In this document: one piece after another, positions 22,691 to 35,000 of the stretch
Layout of the letters: each line of letters begins with the position of its first letter
Position numbering within the stretch: position 1 is the first letter of the stretch
Assembly (NCBI GenBank): GCA_024336345.1
Contig: JANFOG010000002.1
Span: forward strand, 1-64,000
Source of the DNA: Mariannaea sp. PMI_226
Taxonomy: Eukaryota > Ascomycota > Sordariomycetes > Hypocreales > Nectriaceae
DNA: 64,000 nt
Direction: 5' to 3'
Program-made: the position numbers and the translations under genes
The notes under the pieces: model-generated
What the model was told of the DNA's origin: nothing
What the model saw: the letters and a program-made list of their open reading frames with translations, nothing else
Database searches by the model: none

Positions 22691-24086
22691 GCTTTGCTGA
22701 GTACCTAGGAGACAATCAGTTTCGCCTCGTCATCCACTAAGGCCTATCACCTTCACCACTATCAAGTATGATGAGACGGCTTGGCAGCTTCCAAATCATC
22801 GAGAGCGCTAGAGCAGTAAGAACACCTCCCTCGTTCAGCAGATGTCACATAATAGGTTAGGCAAGAAAATCGAAAGTATGTCCACTGCGATACTTGAAGC
22901 AAAGAGCAGAGACAGTCGTACCTTCAACACAGCTGCAGGCCCAATCAAAACATTTCCAGTGGATGTCAGTTACAACCCCAAAGCAGCCACAACGATTCTC
23001 AACGACGATTTTAGAGCAAATACAATAGCAACCAGGCAGTACTCCAGAAGAGTCCGGGCTCAAGCCTGATATGACGTCGTAATAGCTGCTACTGCAATCG
23101 GCCCCAGAAACAGAGCAAGCTTTCTGGGGAGCACCTGCTATAAACTCATCGGTTCAGCTATCTAGAGGACATTCCTCTCAATCCCTGACACCTCCTACCT
23201 GCATGCTACCACCTCCACTGCGCCCTGTTCATCTCCACTCTGGGTTGCTGAGGTACATTAATCCGCGAGGAATTCACCAGAGATATGTTACATCAAGACA
23301 TGCCTGATATATAGCCCATGGCTCTGGAACTTTCATGGGTTCATGGGTACTCACTAGTAGTGGGAAGCAATAGATCTAGGTCCAAGATACCCAAAGGAAG
23401 GCTAAGCCTTGTGTCTTGAATATAAGTAGGTGGGAAATGTTGTGCTGCCTTGAGAGAGAGGAGAAAATTAAGAAATTTTTGGCTTAAGAGCGGGCTAAGT
23501 GTGCCTCTTGCCAAATGTTAGCCATTGCCCTCGTCTTCATCCCTCCGGTCCCGAGTCCACGCTGATGGTTGGCCTGTACTCTACTATATGCTTGGGAACA
23601 AGAAGTGTTTAAGAAACTGGCAAAACCACCAAATTTGAAACAGTCGAGTCATCTATATTCTCAACTTGCACATGCCGACAAAAAGGACCTCCGTACAGTA
23701 AGCTTGTTACACAAGCCAGCGATGCTTCACAAGCCAGCGATGTAGCTGCGTTAGTTAAATTAGAATCTTATCAGCTGGACAAAACCATGCGTGCAGGGGA
23801 CCATGATTAAGATTCTCAAGCAAGTTAATCTGGGAAAGTGGATTTCTACACCGTTGCTAAACACCGTAGATTGGCCCAGACTAACAGTCCAGAACGAATG
23901 TTGGTTTTGTGATGATGGCAGGTCTAACTATCGGACGGCTCCAGAACCTCAATTCTGAAATGGCCGAGCGGTCCTGTCCCGAAGACCCCGGATTGATTGG
24001 TGCACTATCCCGAGGATGATGGAACTGCTTCAGGGGCCTCGATCCAAGTGAATTGTCAGCCCGAAGCTCTGATTGCCAAAACATGT
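22691..24086. other. Intergenic, weak ORFs only
   Basis: An ATG-started 75-codon frame at 22842-23069 (KKIESMSTAILEAKSRDS) is the best candidate, but it has no family resemblance. Other openings are shadows. A duplicated TTCATGGG occurs near 23331-23346. Confidence 0.35.
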
Positions 24087-24087
24087 G

Positions 24088-24157
24088 TTGTTGGTCGTTG
24101 GTCGTTGGTCGTTGGTCGTTGGTCGTTGGTCGTTGGTCGTTGGTCGTTGGTCGTTGG
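24088..24157 (+). repeat. Tandem 7-bp repeat (GTTGGTC)n
   Basis: About nine perfect copies of GTTGGTC in a row, flanked by a partial unit on each side. It is a minisatellite likely to vary in length between isolates. Confidence 0.9.
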
Positions 24158-24599
24158 TTCTAGGTGCATAAACGACTGAACCTGTCTGCCTCTGCTAACC
24201 CAAGTAGGCCATGGTGCCAATGGGAGCATGGAAACAAACCTTCAGCATGGTACAGAGAAGTCAGCCTCGAAATAAGTCCCTAGGCCTGATCCAACTGGCG
24301 CCGAGGTTGCCAAGAAGCCACTTTTGCCTGGAGAGGATTTTACTGTTTTGGTACATTATAAGAGTCGCACTGGTCTACACACAATAACTCCACTCGTGTG
24401 CAGTTCAATCGGCCAAAGAAAGAAAAAAGAAAAAAAAGGCACGGAAACTCTAGCAGTCTTTGTACCTCTTTCCCAAGTATGCTTGTCGCGACCATTCGTA
24501 CATTCGTCGTCGTCTCGTGTATCTCGGCCTTTTGCCACGCTCGTTATGTAAACCACCATCTGGGATAGCACCATCCCTAGTACGTATCGTGTCCGGCAT

Positions 24600-25725
24600 A
24601 ACCAATCCTTTTGGGACATGACAGAGACGGCACTGACACGGGCAGCAGCTGGCGTCATGGCCAACTCCATAACAGGCGGGAAACTGCATATTGCAAGACG
24701 GATTGCAGCCCTTCGACTTGCGGACCGTCGACATGTGTCTTCGCAGGGAAGAGGGACATATCGGCAAACTTTTCAGCTTCGATCAATGCCACCGAGGAAG
24801 ATCTTCACCACTACAAACGGACACTAGATCTTCAAATGACGCAAAAGGAAATTGGGGAGTACCTCACGAGGAAGGACCTGGATCCAGATTTGCTTAATAT
24901 CTGCCCGGAGTCGGGGGAGGTATTCAGAAGCCCAGCGCCTGTGTCCAGGAGGAGTTTAGCATCGCAGCGCACCCACTGCTCATCGGAGGGGGCAACACGG
25001 AGCTGACGGGCTGTACGGTTCTGGTGGTTGTGTCCGCCCGCGCCGTCTACATGGTAAGCTTTGTGTCGCCCGCAGCGGACGGGTCTCGTGCTGATGTTCA
25101 GCAGTGCCACTTCTGGATGGACCTCAATTATAGACAATCTACGAGCAGAACACGCCTGTACAAGGGCTTCAATCCCGTGGTCAGCCTGATTAGAGGTTAG
25201 GGCCGTGCTCTCGGGACAGTCGGTCCTTCCTTGAACACGGAGTTGTTTAACCAGGAAACGGATCAGACGTGGGCGTTCATCATGACTCCGCGTAATGATC
25301 AAAGTGAGGCGACCTTGATGAATCCAACCTCTCAGTTCTCCAATGAATACAACACGTTGTAAGTTGTTTCTGAGTCTCATTGTGTACACTCTTTCTTTTT
25401 TCTTTTCTTCTTTTTTTTTTCCTTTTTTGGGCAGCCAAGCTAAGCACGGACACCTGTTCCTTCTTGTTGACAGGGTCACCCTGCTCCAGGGACTTATACC
25501 TGGTATTGCTGTTCGAGCATACAACTACGACCCATGATACCAGTACCGTGATGGTAAGCCTTGGCTGGGTTCCACTCTGTTTGAGTATGATAGGACGGGT
25601 GACGAGGAGGGTAACCTGGACTGGCGTCTCTGGTTTGAAGCGGCATATGAGAGAGGGAGACTTTTAGGTCAAAACGTGGCCTCAGTTAGACAGCGATGGG
25701 GGACTGGGACTGACGGAACAACGTA
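24600..25725 (+). pseudogene. Decayed gene of an uncharacterised fungal family
   Basis: One frame reads through 24905-25370 with segments GVGGGIQKPSACVQEEF, LLIGGGNTELTGCTVLVV, SARAVYMVSF, CHFWMDLNY and TWAFIMTPRNDQ, interrupted by a TAG near 25199. A plausible intron (25361-25482, with a long T/C tract) leads to VTLLQGLIPGIAVRAYNYDP, then TGA where Trp is expected, then YQYRDGKPWLG to a stop near 25725. The GCTVLVVVS...AVYM and FIMTPR pattern is one that I associate with uncharacterised fungal proteins often found near chitinase or killer-toxin-like genes. The 5' part (24600-24900) is unclear. At least two nonsense codons make it a pseudogene. Confidence 0.5.
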
Positions 25726-25956
25726 AACATAGGCTGGGCTGGGCTGGGAGTGTATTCGAATCCTGACGGAATAAAAGTCTTGTCGCGTCTGCATGTTATC
25801 TCATATTTCAGCTCCGTGGTAGTAAAAAGAAGACGGCTACAGAGAAAACAGAGATATTATTTGCGCGGCAGTAAATTATATTTCAAGGCGAAATACACGA
25901 CGTGCATCCTGAATTTCGGCCAGAGCTTTATTCCCCATTCCCCTTATGCCGACATA

Positions 25957-27399
25957 CTAAAGCCCATACTCCAACCGCTGGAACCTGATCCATGTAACTA
26001 CACTCGGCTCGCCCTCTGTAAACGGAGGCTGAATGTAGCAAGTGATTGGTTTTTGAACGCTCTTGCTGCCTTGTCGGTTGAGAAGTTCGGTTCCATCGTC
26101 CATGATGCAGTCGTACTTTATAGACTCCCCCTTTTCATTGAAGACAGTCAGCCCCTGATATTCTCCCTCGATATTTGTCTTGTGTATAGCATTGAGGTAC
26201 AGCTTGGATATGCCCGCCGACGAGCTGGTGCAGTAGTCAAGAACAGGCTGGAATGTGCCCGTGCATAGATGCGAGTACTCTACGGATAGCTCCGTGGGTC
26301 TTGTCCGTCGGAGAAACTCGAGCAAGTCCTCCTCTCTCATGGTCAACCCCCTAATTGCGCAGCTTTCCAGGTGAGGTAGTCTGCCGAGACGGACGACCTG
26401 CTCAAACAGCCTTTCGCGGCGGAAGCTCTTAGTCATGCTGTCCTCCAATGACCAGGCGACATGAGAGTAGTGCAGTTCGAGATGCCGGAGCCGAGGACAG
26501 GCGCCGACCAAGTTTGCGAGACCCGCAAAGTTGTCTTCATCCCGACATGCCGCCAAGATTGCCGTGTTGCTCCTCGGAAATCGCTGTCGAGATTCGTCTT
26601 CGATTCTGTCATATGCCCCTCTTGCCGTTGTAGAGGAAGAGGAGGGCGTGAGGTTCAGATGGTTGGAGTCTTGCTCATGCTCATCTTCACGAAACGTAAA
26701 ATTTCGATCACAGAGGCTTATTGATAAGCTTGTCAGAGCTGCAAACAAGTTGACGATGCCAGGGTCTCCCCAGTCGATCACATTGAGCTGGTCGCAAGCC
26801 AAGCTGCACATCTGCAAATCGGGACCGTTGAAAACGTTGAGCCGCTCAACTCGTAGCTCACTTGAGGCCAGCGCCTGGATGGCAGCGCGAAACGTGTCGA
26901 CGGTGCATTGCCACATGCTCTTGTGTGGCAGCCAGCCTCGGTTCAGGCGCAGAGGTACGTCCCTCTGCCCGTTGCTCCTAATGAAGGCAACGCGTAGTGA
27001 GAGGGACGACAGGGTACCATCTTTGCCGTATTTCGTCAGGTTGTCGAACGCTTCATCAAGCAAGGCTAGTTTGTCGCTGGTGTGCGAGTCGCAAGCGGAC
27101 GTAGTCAACATTTCAGAAGAACCTTCGGTCCTTTCGACCTCGCGCACGACGCCGGCAAGGTGGAGATGCTGGACCTGACAGGAGACGCCCCCGTGCCTCG
27201 TTACTCGAGAAAAAGCGAGTAAATCACGACTTGTCAAGTCCACATGTTTCGAGCTGAAAAACCTCCTCCAGCTTATCTGCGCAGAGCTTACGGCCACGGA
27301 CCTACAGCCGAGGCGAAGGTTGCAAACAGCCTCCAGGTCTAACAGTGCGATTATGCTCTCGAGCACCTCGGGCGGGCAGGTTTCCAAACCAGCCGGCAT
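25957..27399 (-). CDS. F-box/LRR-like protein
   Basis: A single 480-codon frame from a clear ATG. Residues 1-45 form an F-box (CPPEVLESIIALLDLEAVCNLR). The remainder has regularly spaced leucine-rich segments (LSSLSLRV, LTSLSISLCD, CPRLRHLELHYSHV, LPHLESCAIRGL, ISKLYLNAIH) of the kind used for substrate recognition in SCF ubiquitin ligases. No intron is needed and no damage is seen. It is convergent with the decayed gene at 24.6-25.7 kb. Base composition is G+C-richer than the surrounding DNA, in keeping with a conserved gene. Confidence 0.85.
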   Translation of the reverse strand: MPAGLETCPPEVLESIIALLDLEAVCNLRLGCRSVAVSSAQISWRRFFSSKHVDLTSRDLLAFSRVTRHGGVSCQVQHLHLAGVVREVERTEGSSEMLTTSACDSHTSDKLALLDEAFDNLTKYGKDGTLSSLSLRVAFIRSNGQRDVPLRLNRGWLPHKSMWQCTVDTFRAAIQALASSELRVERLNVFNGPDLQMCSLACDQLNVIDWGDPGIVNLFAALTSLSISLCDRNFTFREDEHEQDSNHLNLTPSSSSTTARGAYDRIEDESRQRFPRSNTAILAACRDEDNFAGLANLVGACPRLRHLELHYSHVAWSLEDSMTKSFRRERLFEQVVRLGRLPHLESCAIRGLTMREEDLLEFLRRTRPTELSVEYSHLCTGTFQPVLDYCTSSSAGISKLYLNAIHKTNIEGEYQGLTVFNEKGESIKYDCIMDDGTELLNRQGSKSVQKPITCYIQPPFTEGEPSVVTWIRFQRLEYGL

Positions 27400-29730
27400 G
27401 GCAGGAGGAGTGTGTCAAACGTGGCGAGGCTGTGAGAAAGCCTGATGAATAAGTGGATGATGGGATTGATTTATACAGCTAATAAGCGAGGAGCGAAAGG
27501 GACCTGACCTGTAAGTAAGGAGCAGAGATGGGTAGTATGTTAGGGATACGTCGGTTGGTAATTACTATGGTACCCCGGACCTACTAGCCCGACAAGGAAA
27601 CCGAAACACTCCACAGCGCCTGCAGACACCTCCCCCATATATAGTTCGCTCCCCGCCGTAAGGCACCCCCATTTTATGGGGTTTACGGGGCTAACTCTCG
27701 TGCATATGGACCCCTGGCCCCTAGATCCAGCTGATTGTTCTCCCCGGACTAATAACCTTCGTTTTCAAATTTCCATCGATCTTTTTGTACAATTCTCGCC
27801 GCACACAGCTAATGGTGATGGGATAGCTATAGAAGTAGAGGAGAGCCGGGAAGGCCCGACGAGTTCATTGATGCAGAACAACCATAATGGCTAGCCGTAC
27901 TGGAGTGGCCGGGTTCGAGTGGAAGGGGGAAAGAAATTCTGACGGGAATGGCTTAATTATTAGAAGCGAGAAACGGATGCTCTCTCTGTTGTCTCGTCGG
28001 TTCTGGCGCAACTGGCTCGACAAGGGTTACACCACAAGGTACAGAGGACATCTCTACCAAGAACCCTGAAGGCTAAAATTAACAGCGCTCGAGGTATAAT
28101 ACATTTTGGGAGGAGAGGTATGACAGGAGTCCAATGCCCTCACCCTACACCCCACAGATGTGGCGCGACACTCGACATTGAAGCACTGTGGCGTACTTCT
28201 TTTACCTATTAATGGACCATGGAAAGCTGCTAGATTCCCGTGCCGCATCAAGACAAAGGCAACATTCAGTTTCAGCTGACCTTCTCCTTCTACTCAAACT
28301 GTCTCAGTACGTTGCTCACCACTCACTACTCCAAAAAGCTGGCGATTGCTAGCTTTGCAGTTATGGCCGGCAAGAAGAAAGGCCCTGTCTTCCGTAAAGC
28401 AACAGAGCCATTGTTCCTTGCCATTACGACAAGATACAGTCTTGTTTATTGCATGCCATCCTACGCTTGATCAATCGCATTATGTATCCTAGGATGTTCC
28501 CCATCTCTTCTTTCTGGTAAGGTCTTACGTTCTCCGCGGCATTAGAGTGTTTTGATTTCGCCGCGCATCTAACCTTGAAATGCTGACATTTCCTTTTCCC
28601 GTACCTGGGACCCATTCATTCAAAACGTCTTGTTGTTTTGCCGTGAAGTTCGTTCCTGACATCCGATTCAGAACATCCTTTCGACGCAACTCTGTCAGAT
28701 GGTAGCTTTCGTTGTAAATAGATATCCTATGTCTTTGCGTACGTAGTAGATTCGTTGAGCTAGAGCACACAAGTAACATTCGCCTGCTTCGAGAGCTCGG
28801 GTGGGTCGTTCAAAGGGGCAACAAGCCGAGCCCAAAGATGAACAATTGCGATCTCCAGAGCAGTGAAACGTTATTGCAACTACGCAAGGAGCTTTTACGC
28901 TTGATGAGAAGTTCAGAGAGGTTCATCGTGCACGTCTTTAGCAGCCGTGACAGAATCTGGGTGGATCGATGCTCGTCGATCATCGTGGACGCATAATGTA
29001 ACGTGTGCAAGTAAACCACTGGATTTGAGCCGTTGACTTGAGAAAACTTCAGAATACGAATATGGCTGGGCAAAGATAGATGGCAGCTACAGGAAAAGCA
29101 TTTCCAATATTACCCGGGTGTGTAAAATGCTTGAACCGAAGGAAAAGTCTTGTCGCGAAAGTATTGTTCAAGTAGATAAAGGTGAGTCCTATAGGCATTA
29201 TTATTTGACTGAGCATTCGGCCTAAATACTTTCGGATTCTGTGAGGGAGGGGGTAAAAGGGCAGCGCTTTTCAGACTGTGTTCTTAGGATTTGTTTCCAG
29301 GCAGGATCAGATTGAGGTCAGAGTACACGTACGAGGGGGCAGGGCTAGGGTTCTGAACCTGGGGAGTCTCATCCTCAGTCACCGTAGCACCTCCGTTTAG
29401 AGCAAATTTGATCGCCTTATAAAGTCCCTACCCCTTAGAACTTTATCTAAGCATTCTAAATTGAAGATGCCACCATATTCCCAGGGCTTTTTTTTTTTTT
29501 TAGCAAAGGCGGATCCACGTAACTTAACATTGCCCCATTTCTCTACGCGAAGGTTTTCAGCCCGTTCAGCTCTTCTAAGAAGGTGACATTAATCCCATAG
29601 CGCAGGTAAGTCTTGGCATATATTAGGCGCAAGTACTAAAAGAATTCAACTTCAGTAAGAACAACAATGTCATAGGTCAGGTCACTTCTCTCTCACCTGT
29701 TCGCTTTGTTTGCTAATTTAGTGCTCTCAC
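27400..29730. other. Long intergenic stretch without a supported gene
   Basis: There are short openings on both strands (for example 27676-27894 plus, 28525-28779 minus, 28810-29073 minus), none with a recognisable motif. A T-run lies near 29488-29500. A short ATG frame at about 28363 (MAGKKKGPVF) stops after 36 codons. I see no repeats from the families listed elsewhere. Confidence 0.4.
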
Positions 29731-31913
29731 TCAAGCGTATTGAGCACCAGCCTGAGGCTCCTCGACATAATTGCTAGAAAATCCGCAATGACCAACAGTT
29801 CCAGTATCAATGGCCTCCCCGTTACTGCCCATTACAATCACACCCCACTTCAGTGGGAGAAAGGGCTCCTCTGGTTGCGGAAGGCCGGTAGGGTGGTGAC
29901 ATGCTGCAGCAATTGCCAGACTGCAGCTCCCAACAACAGGAATTGTACTTGGCAGTCTGCGAAACCCTGTGATGATAATTACTGACAATAATACTCCAGA
30001 TGCTAATGTAACTGCAATAATAGCAATAGGTGAGTAGCCACAAGTGGAATATAGTGTTGGGTCATCTAGGTTTTCGATTGCCACAACAAATAAACTTTGT
30101 GATAACATCCAGTGAATCAGGATAGACATCAGTATTAAGGGGATGCCCCAGCGATAAGGCAGTTGCAAGAAATAGCGCGAGCGTTGGTATCTTTTTGGAT
30201 CTGAGGAGACGCGTAATCCCTTTCTCTTATACCCAAAGTTGCTCCATTCTTTTGCGGCAAGCATGCCTGTAAAGAGGGCATTATACTGAAAGTAGAGAAT
30301 TGAAAAGATAAATTGTGGGAGATTTGCAAGTAGGACCACTAGAACGATTGTAGCGTTGGCTTGAAAACCGTTACCATCGGATAGTCCGATCAGCGTTAGC
30401 TCTGTAACCGCTCCGAATCCCAGATTCCAAAGGGTCTTAAAATCATTCGGTTGTAATGCACGAATACCCACCACAAGACAGACGAGCATTGAAGCAACGG
30501 CAGCTGAATATCTAGTGGATCTTAATAAGAAACTGCAAGCAAAAGGAGACACTTACAGTAGTATACTCATTTTCCATCGGCGCATTGTAACTGCTGATGC
30601 CCAAAGCCTTTGGACTGGAACCCACTTGCGTGGTCCAGTTGAGTTTTTTTTATCTCGCAATATAATATTATTGGCGGATATGAGGCATTCATTAGCTGAA
30701 AAGGGATCGGGCGTTGTAAGATATGATTCGATAGCATCGCCGAGAACAAGTAATGGCTCAGTTGGTGGTCGAAAGGCAGTATATAATAGTACTGCAGCCT
30801 TTATAGCATTACAGATAATAATGATTGAAACTAGAGGAGGGCTAAAATTCAGTCGACAATGCTCTGTTTTCGGCTTGCTGAGGCAGTATTTGATTCGAGT
30901 GCCATATGGCTTCCAATTGTCTGAATGTTTCTTGAGATCTGGTAGCATACTTCTGCAGGGATAGTCTGACAGCGAGTAACAGATCCACCGATAGCCGAGA
31001 TGATAAAAACTAACAAAGGTTGACAGGGATAGTATGCCTTGTCTGTTTGGGCCAGAGCCAGGCTCACCTACTAATAAAACGTGGCTTCTTTGCGTTTGGA
31101 ATACAACGGCATATTTATGCATACATTCGGAAACTGTAAGATTCTCAAGTCTTTTTTCTCTTGCTGAGTTCCACAAGTCCTTTAAATCTTGAAATTTTTG
31201 GGTTGCTGATGGGTCATCAACACCCGATATGATGTCGAAGGCATTCTGAAACTCTGATGTGCGGTTTACCTGATCAAAAGTAAGAGAGAAGGTTGAAGCT
31301 GCTATATTCGTCTCATCGACACTGGCAACAATATAGTCCACTGCTGAGAGCGATGAAAAGATAACAGAGTTATAACTAGAAATATGAAACGTAATAATCT
31401 TGCTTTTAAATAGATAATTATAACTTACAAGAAATGTAAGGGTACTGAGGATAGTAATAAAAGAGCCCAAAGCACTACCCTCTTCCTTGGAATAGCAAAT
31501 AGATTGCCGATGCTGGGGATTCCAATATCCATCCATTTCCCTCTAAAATGTGCCTTGTCAACATCGGCTCGAGTCGGGGCTGAGAGGCACTGCATGCCAT
31601 AGTTGCTTGCAGCTAAGAGGATGGAGCTAAAGATATTGACGACAAGATGCAATATCGTATTGTACCTGCGCATTTCTGAACAAGGTCCCTCTATGAGGAT
31701 CCTCCGAATGTGCTTCTCATCTGGGTGCCCCTGTGGCAAAGTTGTTGACCATATAGTGACACCGAGGTTGATAGTAAAGACGAGGAGGCAGCTGCTCGCA
31801 CCAATCAGAAGACCTGATTGCCATCCTGCATACGATTTGGACCGAGTTGGAGGTATTTCTAGCTGGTCTTCCGCATCAGTAAGAGATATCATTCTGCGAA
31901 GCTCCACAGCCAT
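29731..31913 (-). CDS. DUF6536-family multi-pass membrane protein
   Basis: Three exons, 31913-31429, 31375-30557 and 30511-29731, have introns of 53 and 45 bp (GTAAGT...CTAG in both) and give 694 residues. The first exon carries the diagnostic block of the fungal DUF6536 family: YAGWQSGLLIGAS, the first membrane span (LLVFTINLGVTIW), then EGPCSEMRRYNTILHLVVNI, SNYGMQCLSAPTR, VDKAHFRGKWMDIG and KRVVLWALLLLSSVPLH. About six to seven further hydrophobic segments follow, the last near the C-terminus (IAIIAVTLASGVLLSVIII). The frame is clean across all three exons, so it is probably functional. ATG at 31913 is the first in-frame one. The transport or signalling role of the family is unknown. Confidence 0.88.
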
Positions 31914-33140
31914 TGCGAGAGAGAAGGCGATTCGGTAGGTAGGCGACTCGACGGGTGATTTCACAGGTAGGCAATAGGTAGGCAATCTTGGCCTATAGTC
32001 ATTGATGATCGGATCTTTCTTGTCGGGCGCCCAGTGCAGTAGATTAAGATGGAAAATAGAACAGAAGTCAGCATCAAGAAATAAGATTGGCAGAAGAGAT
32101 CTTTCTACGTGATTGAGTTTCTCGGCAGATTTATATATATATATATTCTTTTTGGCTAGCTAGGGCAGATCACGATGCATGCTCTGTTCAGCTCATGTCG
32201 GCTCGGAGACGAAGCTAGGTCGTGGCAGCAGTAGCGCCAATGACTTGCTAGCTGAGCCACCACATTAATAATAATGGCTGGTTATAGAGTAGGTACAATG
32301 ACTTGCTAGGATTTTGCATTGCAGCCCCCTCAATGAAGCCTTTTTGGCAGCTTAGCCAGGTGCATACTCATTTATATTTCATTCAGAATACCTGTCTCCT
32401 ATCATAGAGGAATTTATTGCGGCACTGGGCCGCATGATGCCCGTATAACTTGGTGAACGAACTTCATCTCACCGAGTCGCAGATTTGAAATTTGGAATTC
32501 CCTCTACTGTAATCTGTGCAAGCTCAAAATTCCCGCCACTTCTGCAACCCTGTACTAATTTTGGTCAAAACATACATTGAAGCCACACCGGTTTACTAGT
32601 TCATTTTCATCGCATTGGGGGCCATTAGAGGTCCTTGTGAGCCTTGTTGTGGATGGCAGTATGCCCGGCTGTCGTATCTGTAGCTCCAATTCATGGAAAC
32701 CTGAGCATGTACGTCGCTTTGTAATAAATTGGGCTGCCATTTTCTCATTAGCTTACCACCATGATTCATTCTCCCCTCTATGATGGAGAACTGTCCGCCC
32801 CATAGGAAGCAACTTTCCCAGATGGCAGACGCCCTCCGCATCTACTGGGGAAATTGATGTCACATATGTAGCTAGCAGTGGAGGTCTTGAATTCACAAGT
32901 CATGATTCTTATATGTATATTTTGTTTGACTGTTTCTTTTTTTCGGGCCTGGCTCCTTTCTCGAGAGTCTGGCGGGCAACATGGGGAGCAGTGGGCACAC
33001 CTGGTGGGCGGTTCATGTGCTGTTATGCCTGGGCTCGTCACGCTCGTGGCTTGAGAATCCCTGTGAGCTGAGCTACAATACAAGCCACAACTGCGCCCAT
33101 TAGGAGTTTCAGTCAGGCTTCTGGCGGGTCCCGGCTATAT
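31914..33140. other. Intergenic upstream of the DUF6536 gene
   Basis: Includes a (TA)n run near 32132-32144. Small openings at 32555-33083 on both strands carry no motif. Confidence 0.4.
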
Positions 33141-33175
33141 ATTCTTCGTTCTGGATTAATTTTGGATTCTGTTAC

Positions 33176-33862
33176 TGCAAGTCATTCACGCAACGGGTGA
33201 AACTTGCTCAACTCTACCTAGACCTGGCGTTCTCGGCTGCCACTTTTGATGGCATTGTTTCCGCGTACGAGGCATCGAGCTTAATAGATTTAATGCATAC
33301 TCACCGCATTGACACCTCAGAATTAGAGAATCAAGGCATTCGACTTCATAGGCCACCCCCATGCGAGGACAGTGTCTACCGGCTTATGATAGGAGTCGAG
33401 CACGCATTGTCAGGGCAGTTTTGTAGCTGTTTCAGTGTATACGAGGGCCGCCAGTGTAACGCCTATTATGAGACAGATACTGATCATGAGGCTGATACAA
33501 ATTTAGGGTTTCACCTGATAAACAGCTGGGAGAGATGGTAGCTCTTGAACTTCTACAAATACCTGTTCCGATTACCGGACTTCGACCCTCGTGGCATAGC
33601 TAAGGCTACGGAGGATCCTGATCTTGGAAGCTTGGAGAATTACTTTAATAATCTCGTCCTCGATTTGAGAAAGAAGATATGGGACAGAAATGCCAACATC
33701 CTTTTCCCAAGACTCCGTGATAGGCTGAGAAGGATCACCCATGATGGACAAAATATATCCCACTCTCATCTCCCATGCAATTGCAAAGCACACGATGCTA
33801 TGGGGCCACCACCGGGTATCTCCTATTTGAGCTTAGATCAAGTACTTGGTCTGCGAGCATGA
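33176..33862 (+). pseudogene. Unidentified gene broken by one in-frame stop
   Basis: Two open blocks in the same frame (about 33176-33538 and 33542-33862) are separated only by a TAG at 33539-33541, in the context RW-stop-LLNFYKYLF. TAG is one RIP-type change from TGG or CAG. The first block has no ATG near its left end, and a possible splice acceptor (CTGCAAG) lies near 33175-33181, so an upstream exon may be missing. The product is about 225 residues, with acidic N-terminal helices and a CNCKAHD motif near the end. Family unknown. Confidence 0.45.
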
Positions 33863-35000
33863 TTGCAGATGAAAGAGCCGGGGGTCAAGGCGTTAAATCT
33901 GTCTCCAACATGTCTTTCATTGAACAATGGTTTCATAGCTGATGAGATACTCTGGTGAATTATAGTTATAATATGATACTGTAGCTGCACACTCAAGTAT
34001 GGACAAGGCTAAAATTGATTATGATGACTATTTGACCTTTGGAGGCTACCCACAAGATCATACTGCCAGAGAAGTGTGGCATCAACGCACAGTGCGGCGA
34101 TACAGTATCGAAACAACGTTCAAATGGTTTCCTATTTGTATTGGTCGCCGTAAAGAGCCGTGTGTGCCAGGCAAGCCAAAACCGGCTCGCATAGAGTAAT
34201 TCCGTTTGCAACATGTTTTTATTAAGCTATTTCGACTAGTCGTATCTTGGGCACTGAATAAGTTACATGTCAAGAAAGTGGTGACATTTCAGTCGGTCTC
34301 AAATAAGGAAAAAACTAGGTTCCTTCAATCAGTATAGCCAGCAAATTCAGTGCATACAAGATTGTCGAACTATCTTTACATAAATAAAACTATAATTTAG
34401 GTACACGCCGGTACCTACGACCTTTCAAAAGAGAGATATTAATCAGCTTATATACAGAGGACTGACCGATAGATCAATACATCGACCTTATTGGCTCCTG
34501 TTAAGTCTCCGTCGCCCTGCACTATCATGCTCATTCGAATTCACAGTCGAATTTTCGTGTCACATTACGTACCTTGTACGTTCCTCTATGCTACAGCAAC
34601 GTGCGATGGTACTTAGTATTCTGTATTGACTATTAGCCAAGGCTATTCCATGACCAGGGATTCTCGATATCAAAACACGTTCCATTTCGAGCATCTATTA
34701 CAGTACAGTACCAATGCGTAGGCGGCGTAGTATAGTTAATTGACTCATCACCCCGCTCCTTGAAAATAGAGATTCGTGTTTGTATTGGTCAGTTTCAAAG
34801 TGCAAGCATATGTCTGCACAAGCACGGGCGGAATTCGTGAAGTACATCCAATGATAAGGCAATCATTTCAAATCCTTCTCTTTGAGTTGATAAACTCCCT
34901 CTGGATGTGTCAGAGTCTGAGATTCTACTACTCTACAATGGAATCTTAGCCTCAATCGCTTGCGTTCCTCCCTAGTCATCCAGTTTTACATGTGCACACG
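33863..35000. other. Intergenic with one short ORF
   Basis: A 66-codon ATG frame at 33999-34199 is basic at its end (PVGKPKPAR-like) but unrecognised; it could be a leftover of the broken gene just upstream. The rest has no feature. Confidence 0.35.

Noticed and set aside
25750..25775. Possible tRNA B-box (TTCGAATCC)
   Set aside because: No matching A-box, acceptor stem or cloverleaf could be built around it.
26448..27178. Plus-strand ORFs of up to 215 codons
   Set aside because: They lie antisense within the F-box/LRR gene, which has clear family motifs.
30515..30964. 149-codon plus ORF
   Set aside because: It is antisense to exon 2 and its junction in the DUF6536 gene.
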